The notes under the pieces were generated by a model. It saw only the letters and a program-made list of their open reading frames with translations. It made no database searches and had not been told where the DNA came from. Below, in pieces: positions 1 to 10,600 of a stretch of DNA of 64,000 nt; within the stretch, counting starts at the first letter, position 1; each line of letters begins with the position of its first letter. The position numbers and the translations under genes were made by a program. Origin of the DNA: Luscinia megarhynchos (Eukaryota > Chordata > Aves > Passeriformes > Turdidae); assembly GCA_034336665.1 (NCBI GenBank), contig CM067589.1:21001-85000 (forward strand), given 5' to 3'.

Positions 1-500
1 CCCTCCTCCCTCCTCCTCCTCCTCCTTCCCTCCTCCTCCCGACCTCCTCCTTCCTCCTCCCTCTTCTTCCTCCCGACCTCCTCCTCCTCCTCTCCTCCTT
101 CCTCCTCCTCCTCCTCCCTCCCTTCCCTCCCCTCCCCCCTTCTCCCTCCTCCCCTTTTCCTCCTCCCTCCTCCTTCCTTCTTCTCCTCCCTCCCTCCTTC
201 CTCCTTTCCTCCCTTCCTCCTCCTCCTCCTCCTTCCCATCCCCTTTTCCTCCCCTTTTCTCCTCCCTCCTCCCTCTCTTCCTCTTCCTTCCTCCTCCTTT
301 CCTTCCTCCCTCCTCCCTCCCTTCCTCCCCTCTCCTCCCCTCTTCCTCTCCTTCCTCCTCCTCTTCCTTCTCTCTCCTGTCCTCCTCCTCCTCCCTACCT
401 CCTCCTTCCCTCCTCGTCCCTCCTCTTCCTCCTCCTTCCCTCCTCTTCCTCCCGACCTCCCCTTCCTCCCCCTTCCTCCCTCCTCCCTCCTCCCTCCTTT
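1..500 (+). repeat. Polypyrimidine (CTCC)n tract
   Basis: Almost pure C/T, built of CTCC and TTCC, in a CACNB1 intron. Confidence 0.9.
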
Positions 501-749
501 ATCCTCTCATTTTTGTTTTTGTCTCTCTCCCGTCCTTGTTTTCCTGCTCTCCTCCTCCCCCTCCCGCCGCCTCCTCCCTCCTCCCTGCTGCTGCAGATAC
601 TGCACGAGCTGATCCGCTGGCCGTGGGCACCGCCCGAGGGCCGGCATGCAGCAGCACCCCCTGCGTGCCAAGTGGAGGAGCTGCCTCGCAGCCCTCCAGC
701 ACGGCTCCCTGCCTGTCCCTCGCTGCAGCCTGTGTCCCCAGGGCTGTCC

Positions 750-1800
750 CTCTCATGTCCCTGTGTCCCCATGCTGTCCCCTCACCCTGTCCCCAGGGGC
801 TGTCCTCGCCGTGTTCCGTGTCCCCAGGGGCTGTCCCCTCACCGTGTCCCAGGCTGTCCTCACAGTGTCCCTCATGTGTCCCCAGGGCTGTCCCCTCGCC
901 GTGTCCCCAGTGTCCCCCATGGCTGTCCCCTCACCCTGTCCCTGTGGGCTGTCCCTCACCCTGTCCCCGCGGTCCCCTCGGGTGTCCCCCTTCACTCCTG
1001 TCCCCTCTGTCCCCTACTGGCTGTCCCTCACCTTGTCCCTCGTGTCCCTGCAACCTTCACCCTGTCCTCAGGAAACCACTGGCTGTCCCTCACCCTGTCC
1101 CCAGGATCCCTCACCGTCCTCGGTCCCTCCTTCCTCCCTGTCCCTGTGTCCTCTACCGGGACTGTCCCTCTCCGTCCCTGTCCCCTACCCTGTCCCCTGT
1201 CCCGTCCTCACCCCTACATGTCATCGTGTCCCTCACTGTCCCCCTTGTCCCCACCGTGTCCCTCTCCCTCTGTCCCCACTCCTGTCCCCTTTCCCATGTC
1301 CCCAGGGCTGTCCCCTCATCCCTGTCCCTCTAGGTCAGGGTCTCCCTCACCCTATCGTAGTCCCTCAGCGGTCCCCACTGCGGAAACCCCTGTGTCCCTC
1401 GACCCTATGTGTCCCTCTCCCTGTTGCAGGGCTGTCCCTCACTGCTGTCCCCGTTCATCGGCCGTCCCCTCAGTCCCCACCCTGGGCTGTGCCCCTCACC
1501 CTGTTCCCCATGGCAGTCCCTCACCCTGTCTCCCTCGCTGCTCCCTCACTCCCAGGTCCCCTGCGTCCCCACTGCTGTCCCTCTCCGGGTCCCCTACGGC
1601 TGTGCTCTCACCCTGTCCCCACGGCTGTCCCCTCACCCTGTCCCTGTGTCCCCACGGCTGTGCTCTCACCCTGTCCCCTCGGCCGTCCCCTCACCGTGTC
1701 CCCGTGTCCCCATCGGCCGTGCTCCTCACCCCTTGTCCCTCGCCGTCCTCACCGTCCCTGTCCCCTCGGCTGTCCCTCACCGCGATCCCCTGCAGGTCCC
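750..1800 (+). repeat. C-rich minisatellite, core CTGTCCCCTCACC
   Basis: Irregular copies of GGCTGTCCCTCACCCTGTCCC in the CACNB1 intron; codes only low-complexity shadow frames. Confidence 0.85.
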
Positions 1801-1843
1801 TCGGCCGCCCCTCACCAGGAAACCCGTGGTCCCTCCCTGCCAG

Positions 1844-1995
1844 CCGAGGTGCAGAGCGAGACCGAGCGCATTTTCGAGCTGGCGCGGACGCTGCAGCTGG
1901 TGGCGCTGGACGCCGACACCATCAACCACCCGGCGCAGCTGGCCAAGACCTCGCTGGCGCCCATCATCGTCTACATCAAAATCGCCTCCCCGAAG
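1844..1995 (+). CDS. CACNB1: CACNB1 exon, GK-like domain (152 nt)
   Basis: The exon begins after a ccctgccag acceptor with two bases completing an Ala codon and ends ASPK before gtgggg. It reads [19 protein letters not shown], then the [19 protein letters not shown] block of the calcium-channel beta GK-like domain. As I remember it, 152 nt is the usual length of this exon in CACNB genes. Confidence 0.93.
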
Positions 1996-4900
1996 GTGGG
2001 GCCGGGGCGGGCGGGCGGGGCCGGGCGTGTCCCCAGCGCCACCCGCTGTCCCCTCCCGCAGGTGCTGCAGCGCCTGGTGAAGTCCCGCGGCAAGTCGCAG
2101 GCCAAGCACCTCAACGTGCAGATGGTATGTCGGGACTGCTGGCACAGCGCCTGCCTGTGACCCATCATGCGCTCTGTGCCGACACGACTGCCCTGTGGCA
2201 CTGTCCCGTGCCACTGTCCCTGTGTCACTGCCCTGTGCCACTGCCCTGCCCTGTGCCACTGTCTGTCACCGCCCTAGTCACTGTCCCTGTGCCACTGTCC
2301 CTGCCCCTGTGCCACTGTCGCCACCTGTGCGCAGCCGGTGACACTGTCCCCTGTGCCACCGTCCCCGTGAAACCGCTTCTGTGCCATCGCTCAGACACTG
2401 TCCTGTGGCATTGTCCCCTGCCACTCATGTGCCACCAGCAGACACTGTCCTGTGGCATTGTCCCCGTGCCACTGTCCCTGCCCCAGTGCCACCGCCCCAG
2501 ACACTGTCCTGTGCCACTGTCCTGTGCTCATTGTCCCTGTGCCACCGCTCAGTGACACCGCCCTGCCAGACACATCCCTGTGTCATTGTCCCTGCCCCTG
2601 TGCCACCGTCCCTGTGTCATTGTGCCACCGCCCCTGTGCCACCATCCTGTGTCATTGTCCCTGTGCCACCGCCCTGTGCCACCGCCCTGTGACACTGTCC
2701 TGTGCCACTGTCCCTGTGCCACTGTCCCTGTGCTACTGTCCCTGTGCCACCCCCGTGCCACTGTCCCTGTGCCACCGTGCCACTGTCCCTGCCCTGTGCC
2801 ACTGTCCCTGTGCCACTGTCCCTGTGAAACCACCCTGTGCCACTGTCCCTGTGCCACTGTCCCTATGTGCCACCGTCCCTGTGCCACTGTCCCCTGTGCC
2901 ACTGTCCCTGTGAAACCACCCTGTGCCACTGTCCCTGTGCCACTGTCCCTGTGCCACCGTCCCTGTGCCACTGTCCCTGTGCCACCGTCCTGTGCCACTG
3001 TCCCTGTGCCACCGCCACTGTCCCTGTGAAACCACCCTGTGCCACTGTCCCTGTGCCACTGTCCCTGCCCCTGTGCCACTGTCCCTGCCCCTGTGCCACC
3101 ACCCTGTGCCACTGTCCCTGTGCCACTGTCCCTGTGAAACCACCCCTGTGCCACTGTCCCCGTGTCACTGTCCCTGTGCCACCGCCTCGTGCCACCGCCT
3201 CTGTCCCACTGTCTCTGTCCCACTGTCCCTGTGCCACTGTGCCCGCCCCTGTCCCGCTGTCCCTGATTTGCCCCGCTGGCTCCCCCTGCGCCCACAGGCT
3301 CTGGCCCAGGACCAGCAGCCCCTCCCTGTCCCATGGGCTCCGCCCTTGGTCCGGCAGCCACGCCTCTTGTCCCTGTGGGCTCTGCCCCATGTCCAGGGCG
3401 CCCCTCCCTGTCCCATTGTCCCTCCCCTGTCCCATTATCCCTCCCCTGTCCCATTGTCCCCGCCCCCATGTCGAGCTGCCCCTCCCTGTCCCATTGTCCC
3501 TCCCCTGTCCCATTGTCCCCTCACCGTCCCATTGTCCCTCCCCCGTCCCATATCCCTCCCCCTGTCCCATTATCCCCACCCCTGTCCCACTGTCCCACCC
3601 TGTCCCATTATCCCCTCACTGTCCCATTGTACCCTCCCCCATCCCATTATCCCCCTCTCTGTCCCATTGTCCCCTCACTGTCCCATTGTCCCTCCCCTGT
3701 CCCATTGTCCCTCCCCCTGTCCCATTGTCCCCACCCCTGTCCCATATCCCTCCTTGTCCCATATCCCCCACCCCACATCCAGCTGCCCCCTCCCCCATCC
3801 CATTGTCCCTCCCTGTCCCATTATCCCTCCCCCATCCCATTGTCCCTCCCCCTGTCCCATTGTCCCTCCCCCATCCCATTATCCCCACCCCGTCCCACCG
3901 TCCCACCCCGTCCCATTATCCCTCCCCTGTCCCATTATTCCCTCCCCCATCCCATTGTCCCTCCCCCATCCCATTATCCCCTCACTGTCCCATTATCCCC
4001 TCCCTCTCCCATCTCCCCCCTACCCCCCGCCTGCCCCCTCCCCATCCCATTGTCCCCACCCTGTCCCATTGTCCCTCCCCTGTCCCAGTGTCCCCACCCC
4101 GTCCCATATCCCCACCCCCCGCCCAGCCGCCCCCTCCCCGTCCCATTATCCCCTCCCCCATCCCATTATCCCCACCCTGTCCCCGTTATCCCTCCCCCAT
4201 CCCCATTATCCCCCACCCTGTCCCACTGTCCCTCCCCTGTCCCATTATCCCCACCCCTGTCCCATATCCCCTCCTTGTCCCATATCCCCACCCCACATCC
4301 AGCTGCTCTTCCCTGTCCCATTGTCCCTCCCCATCCCATCTCCCCACCCCACTCCCCGCTCGCAGCCGCCGCTCGCAGCCGTGTCTCTCCCGCAGGAGAT
4401 GTTCGACATCGTGCTGGACGAGAACCAGCTGGAGGAGGCGTGCGAGCACCTGGCCGAGTACCTGGAGGCGTACTGGAAGGCCACGCACCCGCCGAGCAGC
4501 AACCCGCCCAACCCGCTGCTGAGCCGCACCATGGCCACGGCCGCGCTGGCCGCCAGCCCCGCCCCCGTCTCCAACCTGCAGGTACAGGTGCTCACCTCCC
4601 TGCGCAGGAACCTCTGGGGCCGCCAGGCCACCCCCAGCCCCCCCGGAGCCCTGGAGGAGCACGCGCTGTGAGGCGGCGGCGGGGACAGCGGGACAACGGG
4701 ACAACGGGACAACGGGACAACGGGACAGCGGGACAACGGGGACAGCGGGACAACGGGGACAACGGGGACAACGGGACAACAAGGACACTGGGGACAACGG
4801 GGACAACGGGGACAGCGGGACAACGGGACAACGGGGACAACGGGACAACAAGGACACTGGGGACAACAGGGACACCAGGGACAACAGGGACATGGGGGCA

Positions 4901-6269
4901 CAGGGACACCAGGGGCATTGGGGACAACGGGGACAATGGGACACGGGGACAACGGGGACAACGGGACATGTGGACACCGGGGACACAGGGGACACCAGGA
5001 CAACGGGGACAACGGGGACACTGGGGACAACAGGGACATGGGGGGCACAGGGACACCAGGGGACACTGGGGACATAAGGGACATAAGGGACATAAGGGAC
5101 ATAAGGGACACCCGCCCAGCCCTTGCTCGGGAGGGCTCTGGGATGGGGACAGGCCAGGGAGGCACAGCCACCTCAGGCGTGGGACTGTCCCTGGTGTCAC
5201 CTGTCAGGTCACCCCAGGGCGTCACAGCCACCTCAGGTGTGGGACTGTCCCTGGTGTCACCTGTCCTGGGATCAGGGTCACCCCGGGGGTCTGTGTTCCT
5301 CCCCAGGTGTGGGACTGTCCCTGTGATCACCCACCCGTGGTTTTGGGGTCACCGTGGGGAGCCCCCCAGGGGCGGGGCCATCCCTGGGGTCGCTCCTTTG
5401 GCAGCCTGTGCCCCCCGGGGTGCTGCAGGCCCCTGCTGGGGACTGTCGCTGGTTTTGGGGTCACCCCGGGGACCCGCTCCTGGCCTGGGGCCATCCCTGG
5501 GGGTCTCCCCGGGACCCCCCCCAGATTTGCCTTTTCCAAAACCCACCTGTGCCTTCCTGGGGGCTGCCAGACCCCCACTGCCCCCCCCTTTGTGGCGGGG
5601 GCGAGGGTTTGGGGTGTCCTGTGCTGAGCCGGGGGTGGGGACAGAGGGGGGACACGTGTCCTGTGCTGTTTGTCGCTAAACCTTCCCTGACCCCCCCTGC
5701 CCTGTGCTGCTCCCCCTCCCCGTTCTGAGCCCTGCTGCTGTCACCAGCGAGTGACACGGGCAGGCCGGGCTGGCCAGCGGCGTGTGCCCCCCACTAACCC
5801 CAGTAACACCCAGTAACCCCCCAGTAACCCCAGTAACACCCCAGTAACCCCCCCAGTAACCCCCAGTAACACCCCAGTAACCCCCAGTAACCCCCAGTAA
5901 CCCCCAGTAACCCCCCCAGTAACCCCAGTAACCCCGGGCGCCCCCCGCCCCTCCATCCCCCGCATGCTGTGGTTGCTTCTCCAGGCTCCGCACTCCGGAT
6001 GGGGGGAGCACGGCCGCCCCCGGCACGACTCGGGGGGTCGCGGGCAGGGCCGACCCCCGGCGGCGCCCCCCCGGCCGGGCCTGTCCCGCCAGGACACGTT
6101 CGACGCGGGCGCGGAGCGCGGCGACTCGTGCTGCATGGACATCGAGATGGAGCCCGTGGAGGAGGAGGAGCCCCCCGGGAGCGGCGCCCAGCCGGGGGCC
6201 GAGCCCGGCCAGGAGGCGGGGGGGCTGCGGGAGGGGCAGGGCTGGGGGCGGGGGGCTCACCCGCGTTAG
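1844..6269 (+). CDS. CACNB1: CACNB1, voltage-gated calcium channel beta-1 subunit (3' part of gene, four coding exons)
   Basis: Cytoplasmic auxiliary subunit of high-voltage-activated calcium channels; its guanylate-kinase-like domain binds the AID helix of the alpha-1 subunit. The visible exons are 1844-1995, 2062-2156, 4396-4581 and 5985-6269. They encode the second half of the GK-like domain ([15 protein letters not shown], [47 protein letters not shown]) and the variable C-terminus with LSRQDTFD. The block [17 protein letters not shown] identifies beta-1 rather than beta-2, -3 or -4. All exons have AG/GT borders and compatible phases except the second, which carries an apparent 1-nt loss. 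Upstream exons (SH3, HOOK, first half of GK) lie before the window. The neighbours PLXDC1 and FBXO47 fit the human 17q12 gene set. Confidence 0.93.
2062..2156 (+). CDS. CACNB1: CACNB1 exon, GK-like domain, with apparent 1-nt frameshift
   Basis: After the cccgcag acceptor the exon reads [20 protein letters not shown] in frame. The family then continues MVAADKLAQCPP for a 96-nt exon. Here the tail can be aligned only by switching frame: LAQ and a final Pro are readable one base off, ending at 2156 before gtgacc, a total of 95 nt. In the original frame a stop (TGA) follows at 2158. A second possible donor, gtatgt at 2125, would give an in-frame exon 11 residues short (2062-2124). The exon identity is secure; its true 3' end is not. 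Confidence 0.8.
2160..3260 (+). repeat. About 14-bp minisatellite CTGTCCCTGTGCCA
   Basis: About 80 copies with 12-bp variants, starting right after the damaged CACNB1 exon. Confidence 0.92.
3400..4340 (+). repeat. C-rich minisatellite CCCATTGTCCCTCCCCTGT
   Basis: About 18-19-bp units, TGTCCC core, ending 55 bases before the CACNB1 exon at 4396. Confidence 0.92.
4396..4581 (+). CDS. CACNB1: CACNB1 exon, end of GK-like domain and start of C-terminal tail
   Basis: A cccgcag acceptor precedes [20 protein letters not shown], followed by [15 protein letters not shown] and ending PAPVSNLQ at a CAG|gtacag donor (62 codons, phase 0 at both ends). This is where beta-1 transcripts branch: splicing to 5985 gives the long tail, and reading through the donor gives the short tail described separately. 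Confidence 0.95.
4582..4671 (+). CDS. CACNB1: CACNB1 alternative read-through C-terminus (beta-1a-like)
   Basis: If the gtacag donor at 4582 is not used, the frame stays open for 29 codons ([15 protein letters not shown] and so on, ending EEHAL) to a TGA at 4669-4671. Mammalian beta-1a, the skeletal-muscle isoform that couples CaV1.1 to RyR1, ends in a closely similar [11 protein letters not shown] tail. The short tail is therefore very probably a conserved isoform end. Its polyadenylation signal is not obvious in the repeat that follows. Confidence 0.75.
   Translation, partial: VQVLTSLRRNLWGRQATPSPPGALEEHAL
4676..5115 (+). repeat. G-rich minisatellite GGGGACAAC
   Basis: 9-10-bp units directly after the beta-1a-like stop; G-rich on the coding strand, the reverse polarity of the repeat before the exon. 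Confidence 0.92.
5116..5789 (+). other. CACNB1: CACNB1 intron, mostly unique
   Basis: GC-rich sequence with three loose copies of a 60-70-bp unit (TGGGACTGTCCCTGGTGTCAC) at 5165-5340. No exon seen. Confidence 0.5.
5790..5935 (+). repeat. CCCCAGTAAC minisatellite
   Basis: About 13 copies of an 11-bp unit just before the last CACNB1 exon. Confidence 0.92.
5985..6269 (+). CDS. CACNB1: CACNB1 last coding exon (long C-terminal tail)
   Basis: The exon follows a tgcttctccag acceptor in phase 0 after NLQ. It encodes [10 protein letters not shown], then the conserved [17 protein letters not shown], an acidic stretch ([10 protein letters not shown]) and a C-terminal GWGRGAHPR before TAG at 6267. The end resembles the GWGRGVYIR terminus of mammalian beta-1b, but the region between is shorter: I cannot find the acidic DEEEDYEEEL-like segment or the RARYC-like segment. 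It is very GC-rich, so a small sequence error is possible. Confidence 0.85.
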   Translation, partial: APHSGWGEHGRPRHDSGGRGQGRPPAAPPRPGLSRQDTFDAGAERGDSCCMDIEMEPVEEEEPPGSGAQPGAEPGQEAGGLREGQGWGRGAHPR

Positions 6270-7256
6270 GGGTGAGGGGGCGCGGTGCCTTCGAGCCCCC
6301 CCCGGCCCCGCTCGCAGTGCCCCGGGGGGTCCCCGCTCTGCCCCGCTGTTTGCTGAGGGGGGGTCTCCCCCTGCCGCAGCCCCCCCCGGTGCCTCGGGCT
6401 CTCCCAGGGACAGCAAGTGACCAAAGGGGGCCCGGCGTGGGGGGGCCGTGCCCCCCGCTTCTCCATGGTGCTCTGGGCTGTGGGACCCCCGGGCTGCGGC
6501 CCCGGCGGTGGGGGGGGGTCCCTGCCCGCTGCCCCCCAGCCCCTGCCGGGGGTGCATGCGGTGTGCGGGTTTTGGGGGGCTCCCGCCGCCCCCCGCCGCC
6601 CCCCGAGGGGGGTGGGTGGGGGGCGGTTTGCATGTGTTTGCCTCGGAGGGGCTCTGCCTGAATTGGGGGGTGGGGGGTGAATCTGAGCCGGTTTTGGGGG
6701 TCTAACCTGTGCTAACAGCTGCCCTGGCCTGCCTGGCGCGTGGGGGTCCCGCTCTCCTGGGACCGCGCCCCCCCTTCCCCAGCCCCCCTTCCCCTCCCGT
6801 TCGCCCCCGCTCGCCCTGTCCAGCCGTGTCCGTCCGTCCGTCCGTCCGTCCGTCCGTGAGCCTCTGTCCGTCCCCCCTCACCCCGGGGCACTGCCTTGTC
6901 CTGTGCCCGCCCCGGGGCGTCCCTTGCGCCCCCCAACTCCGCGGGGTGACCCCAAGTCCAGCCCGTCCCCCCCCCGGGGCCGCTGCCTTACCCAGACCAC
7001 CAGCCCGGCTCGGGGGGCTCGGGGGGCGCCCCGCTGCCAAGCCACCCTTGTGTGCCTCAGTTTCCCCCTTTTTTTGGGGAGGGGGACTCGGTGTCACTGC
7101 CTGCCAAGTGCTTTGAGCCCCCCCTGCCCAAACAGCCAAAATCCGGGCAGTGGGGCCCCCCCGGCCCCCCCCGCGGGCAGAGGGACGTCCCGTATTTATG
7201 ATTTACGTCACTCCACAAACTTTTAATTTAAAGACCCGACAAGAAAAAAAAGTTAT

Positions 7257-7270
7257 TTTATTTATTTATT
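7257..7270 (-). promoter_or_regulatory. DKK3-like polyadenylation signals (overlapping AATAAA)
   Basis: On the - strand three overlapping AATAAA hexamers occur here, about 300 bases past the DKK-like stop and inside the CACNB1 3'UTR. This is the first AATAAA cluster on that strand after the stop. Confidence 0.55.
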
Positions 7271-7331
7271 CTCGTTGATGTGTGCGTGGGTGTGGGGGGG
7301 GGGGACTCGCCCCGCTCGCTTGGTTCTTTGT

Positions 7332-7337
7332 AATAAA
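7332..7337 (+). promoter_or_regulatory. CACNB1: CACNB1 polyadenylation signal AATAAA
   Basis: AATAAA lies in gtAATAAAcattt, 1.06 kb past the CACNB1 stop, in an AT-rich pocket followed by a GT-rich stretch. Confidence 0.65.
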
Positions 7338-7563
7338 CATTTCGGTGAGACATGGAAACTAAATATTTTGGGTGTCCCGTGCTTGAGCCTGCTGGGGGGG
7401 CACGGGGGGTGAGCAGGGGTGGAGCTGGGACCCGCCCGGCTCCGGGGAAGGGGCGAGGCTCGGGGGGCTCCAGCCCCCCCGGGATGGGCTCAGCGCGGCG
7501 CTGGGCCGGCTCTGGACGCGCTATTTACAGATAATAACAAAAAATAAATACAGGGCGGGGCTC

Positions 7564-7618
7564 TCAGGGCTGCCGGCACCGCCACTCGCTCTTCTCCGGC
7601 CGGTACTCGAATTCTCTC
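7564..7618 (-). CDS. DKK3-like exon 4 (last cysteine and stop)
   Basis: A short terminal exon after a ctttccgcag acceptor completes a Glu codon and adds REFEYRPEKSEWRCRQP, then TGA at 7566-7564. It supplies the tenth cysteine of the C-terminal domain, and the phases of exons 3 and 4 agree exactly, which supports this call despite the small size. Confidence 0.8.
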
Positions 7619-10600
7619 CTGCGGAAAGCGACACCGGTGTCACCTCACCCCACCCAGGTGTCCCCGCTGCGGGTGACACAACTGTCCCCGAGACAATGAG
7701 AGATGCCCCCCCTCCCCACCGAAACCAGAATAATTTAGGATTTCTATTGGTTTTTAACTCTGCTGCATGATCGGTCTTTCCTCACCTAGAATATTAAAGT
7801 AATTGGGGAGCTCTCAATTTATAATTTTACCGGTTAGAATTTCAATCCCCCTAAAATCTGTGAAGAGCCCTTGCTGTGCTGTGTATCCGGATTTTGCTGC
7901 AAGAAATAAAGCTGCTTTCAGAACATCTGCAGCAACTCCCCAGGTCTCATTCCCGGCTAGCAGAGAAGCTGAATTCTGCCTCGGGGGCTCCTGGAGCTCT
8001 CCACACCGAGCCCAGAACCACCTGTAAGAGTCAGTCCGAAATTTCTCTGATCTGCCTCACGTCACCATCAGAGACTGAGAGCCCCGTGTAGCTGTTTTTA
8101 AGCTGTTGCTTTCCAGCTCCGGGGTCTGATATCTCCGAGCCCCGGCTGCAGAACCCGCAGCTCCTCACCAGCGAGGTGTGAAAGGCTGAGACCGTGCAGC
8201 GAAGGTTCCCAAGATAACTTTATTGTCTTCGAAGGGAAATGCTAAAACGGTCTGATTACTTCAGATAACAAAGAGTTTATGTAGGTTTCCAGAGGATTGA
8301 TTTTCTAACCAATAAAACTACAAATTACAAACTAAGCAATTATCTTAAAACTCTAAGTAAGGAAAAGGACCGATTAACGTGTGATTTTAAGAGCCAATAG
8401 AAATCCTAAGAGATAACAGAGTTTTCGATAAGGAAGGGGAGTCTTGTTTCAAGGAATTTCTTTGTGTCATGGGATGGAATCCCAGGGGTTACTTTGGGGG
8501 GAGTAACATCTTCTACACCCCAGGACCCCACCGTTCGCTCTGGACCTGAGATCTGGCCTGGCCCAGGTGGGTGCTGGCCCAGGGCTGTCTGTGCCTGTTC
8601 TGGTGCTGCCCAGGACTGTCTGAGCTGTGCTGGTGCTGCCCAGGGCTGTCTGTGCCTGTGCTGGTGCTGCCCAGCACTGTCTGTGATTGTTCTGGTGCTG
8701 CCCAGGACTGTCTGTGCCTGTGCTGGTGCTGCCCAGCACTGTCTGTGATTGTTCTGGTGCTGCCCAGGACTGTCTGTGCCTGTGCTGGTGCTGCCCAGCA
8801 CTGTCTGTGATTGTTCTGGTGCTGCCCAGGACTGTCTGTAGCTGTGCTGGTGCTGCCATGGTGCTGCTCTCAGGGTGCTGCTCACAGCTCCCTGTTCCAG
8901 CAGCTGTTACCTGGAGCAATGATCGCCACACACAACAGTCCATAAATCTCCCCCCGTTTTGGCCAGACGCCACTGGCTTTGGAAAAGGACAATAAAAATG
9001 ACTTTCCTAAGATCTGAGATCTCTTTCTCCCCAAGGGATTGAAGTCGTGTCTGTCATGGGACAACCCGAGGATGACATCCTTTCTCTATCCCCACCCTCT
9101 CTATCACAAAACTGAATTGTTTTCACGCAATAATCTGCATTGCTACTCTCTGACTCTCTCGCTTTTGCCTTTCCACCCCGCGGTCGAACGAACCGTCGCG
9201 ACTCCCGCTCGCATCGCGACCCCGCCCCGGCCCGGGCAGCCGCCCCCCGCGCCCCCCGCCCCGCACTCACTCTCGGGCGGGCACGGCGGGCCGGCACACC
9301 AGCCCGGCCTGGCACGGGCACACCTGGTTGATGCTGAAGGCGAGTCCCCCGGGCGGCACGTGGCAGCTCTGCCCCAGCGCCAGGCGCCGCTGGCAAACGC
9401 GCTCCCCGTGCTGGCGAGCGCAGCAGAAGCCGGCCCCGCACTGCTCGTCCCGCTGGCAGCGCGCTCCTGGCGGCACAGAAAGCGACATCAGGGGACGGGG
9501 AGCCGCGTCCCTGCCCCTCGTGTCCCCCCAGACACCCCGTGTGCACCCCCGGATGGAGATGGACACCCCACGTCCACACCTGGCCAGAGAAAAACACCCC
9601 GTGTGCACCCCCGGATGGAGAAAAATACTCCTTGTCCACTTTTGGCCAGAAAAAAAACATCCCGTGTGCACCCCGGCTGGAGATGGACACCCCACGTCCA
9701 CTCCTGGCTGGAGATGGACACCCCGTGTGCACCCCCCGATGGAGAAAAATACTCCTTGTCCACTCCTGGCCAGAAAAAAATACCCTGTGTGCAACCTCGG
9801 ATGGAGAATAATACTCTTTGTCCACTGCTGGCCAGAAAAAAACACCCCGTGTGCACCCCGGCTGGAGGTGGACACCCCACGTCCACTCCTGGTGGAGATG
9901 GACACCCCGTGTGCACCCCCAGATGGAGAAAAATACTCCTTGTCCACTCCTGGCCACAGAAAAACATCCCGTGTGCAACCCCGGATGGAGAAAAATACTC
10001 TTTGTCACTCCTGACAGAAAAAAAACACCCCGTGTGCACTCCCAGATGGAGAAAAATATTCCTTGTCCACTCCTGGCCGGAGATGGACACCCTGTGTGCA
10101 ACCTCAGATGGAGAAAAATACTCCTTGTCCACTCCTGGCCACAGAAAAACATCCCGTGTGCACCCCGGCTGGAGATGGACACCCCACGTCCACTCCTGGC
10201 TGGAGATGGACACCCCGTGTGCACCCCCCGATGGAGAAAAATACTCCTTGTCCACTCCTGGCCAGAAAAAAATACCCTGTGTGCAACCTCGGATGGAGAA
10301 TAATACTTTTGTCCACTGCTGGCCAGAAAAACACCCCTGCAGTGCACCCCCGCTGGAGGTGGATTACCCCACGCCCACTCCTGGTGGAGATGGACACCCT
10401 GCGGTGCACCCCCCGATGGAGAAAAAATACTCCTTGTCCACCCTGGCCAGAGAAAAACACCCCGTGTGCAACCCCGGATGGAGAAAAATACTCTTTGTCA
10501 CTCCTGACAGAAAAAAAACACCCCGTGTGCACTCCCAGATGGAGAAAAATATTCCTTGTCCACTCCTGGCTAGAAAAATAACATCCCGTGTGCACCCCCG

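Larger units (their letters stand above)
6270..7355 (+). other. CACNB1: CACNB1 3' untranslated region
   Basis: Non-coding GC-rich sequence follows the TAG and becomes AT-rich after 7190, ending at a canonical AATAAA at 7332-7337. A (CCGT)n tract lies at about 6829-6857. No other AATAAA lies between stop and 7332. The end is inferred as 15-25 bases past the signal. Confidence 0.6.

Noticed and set aside
595..690. Possible exon after a ctgctgcag acceptor ([10 protein letters not shown])
   Set aside because: Matches no CACNB1 segment that I know and has no matching donor or phase.
513..2555. A 680-codon open frame on the + strand
   Set aside because: It is Ser/Pro/Cys low-complexity from C-rich minisatellites; only the segment at 1844-1995 inside another frame is a real exon.
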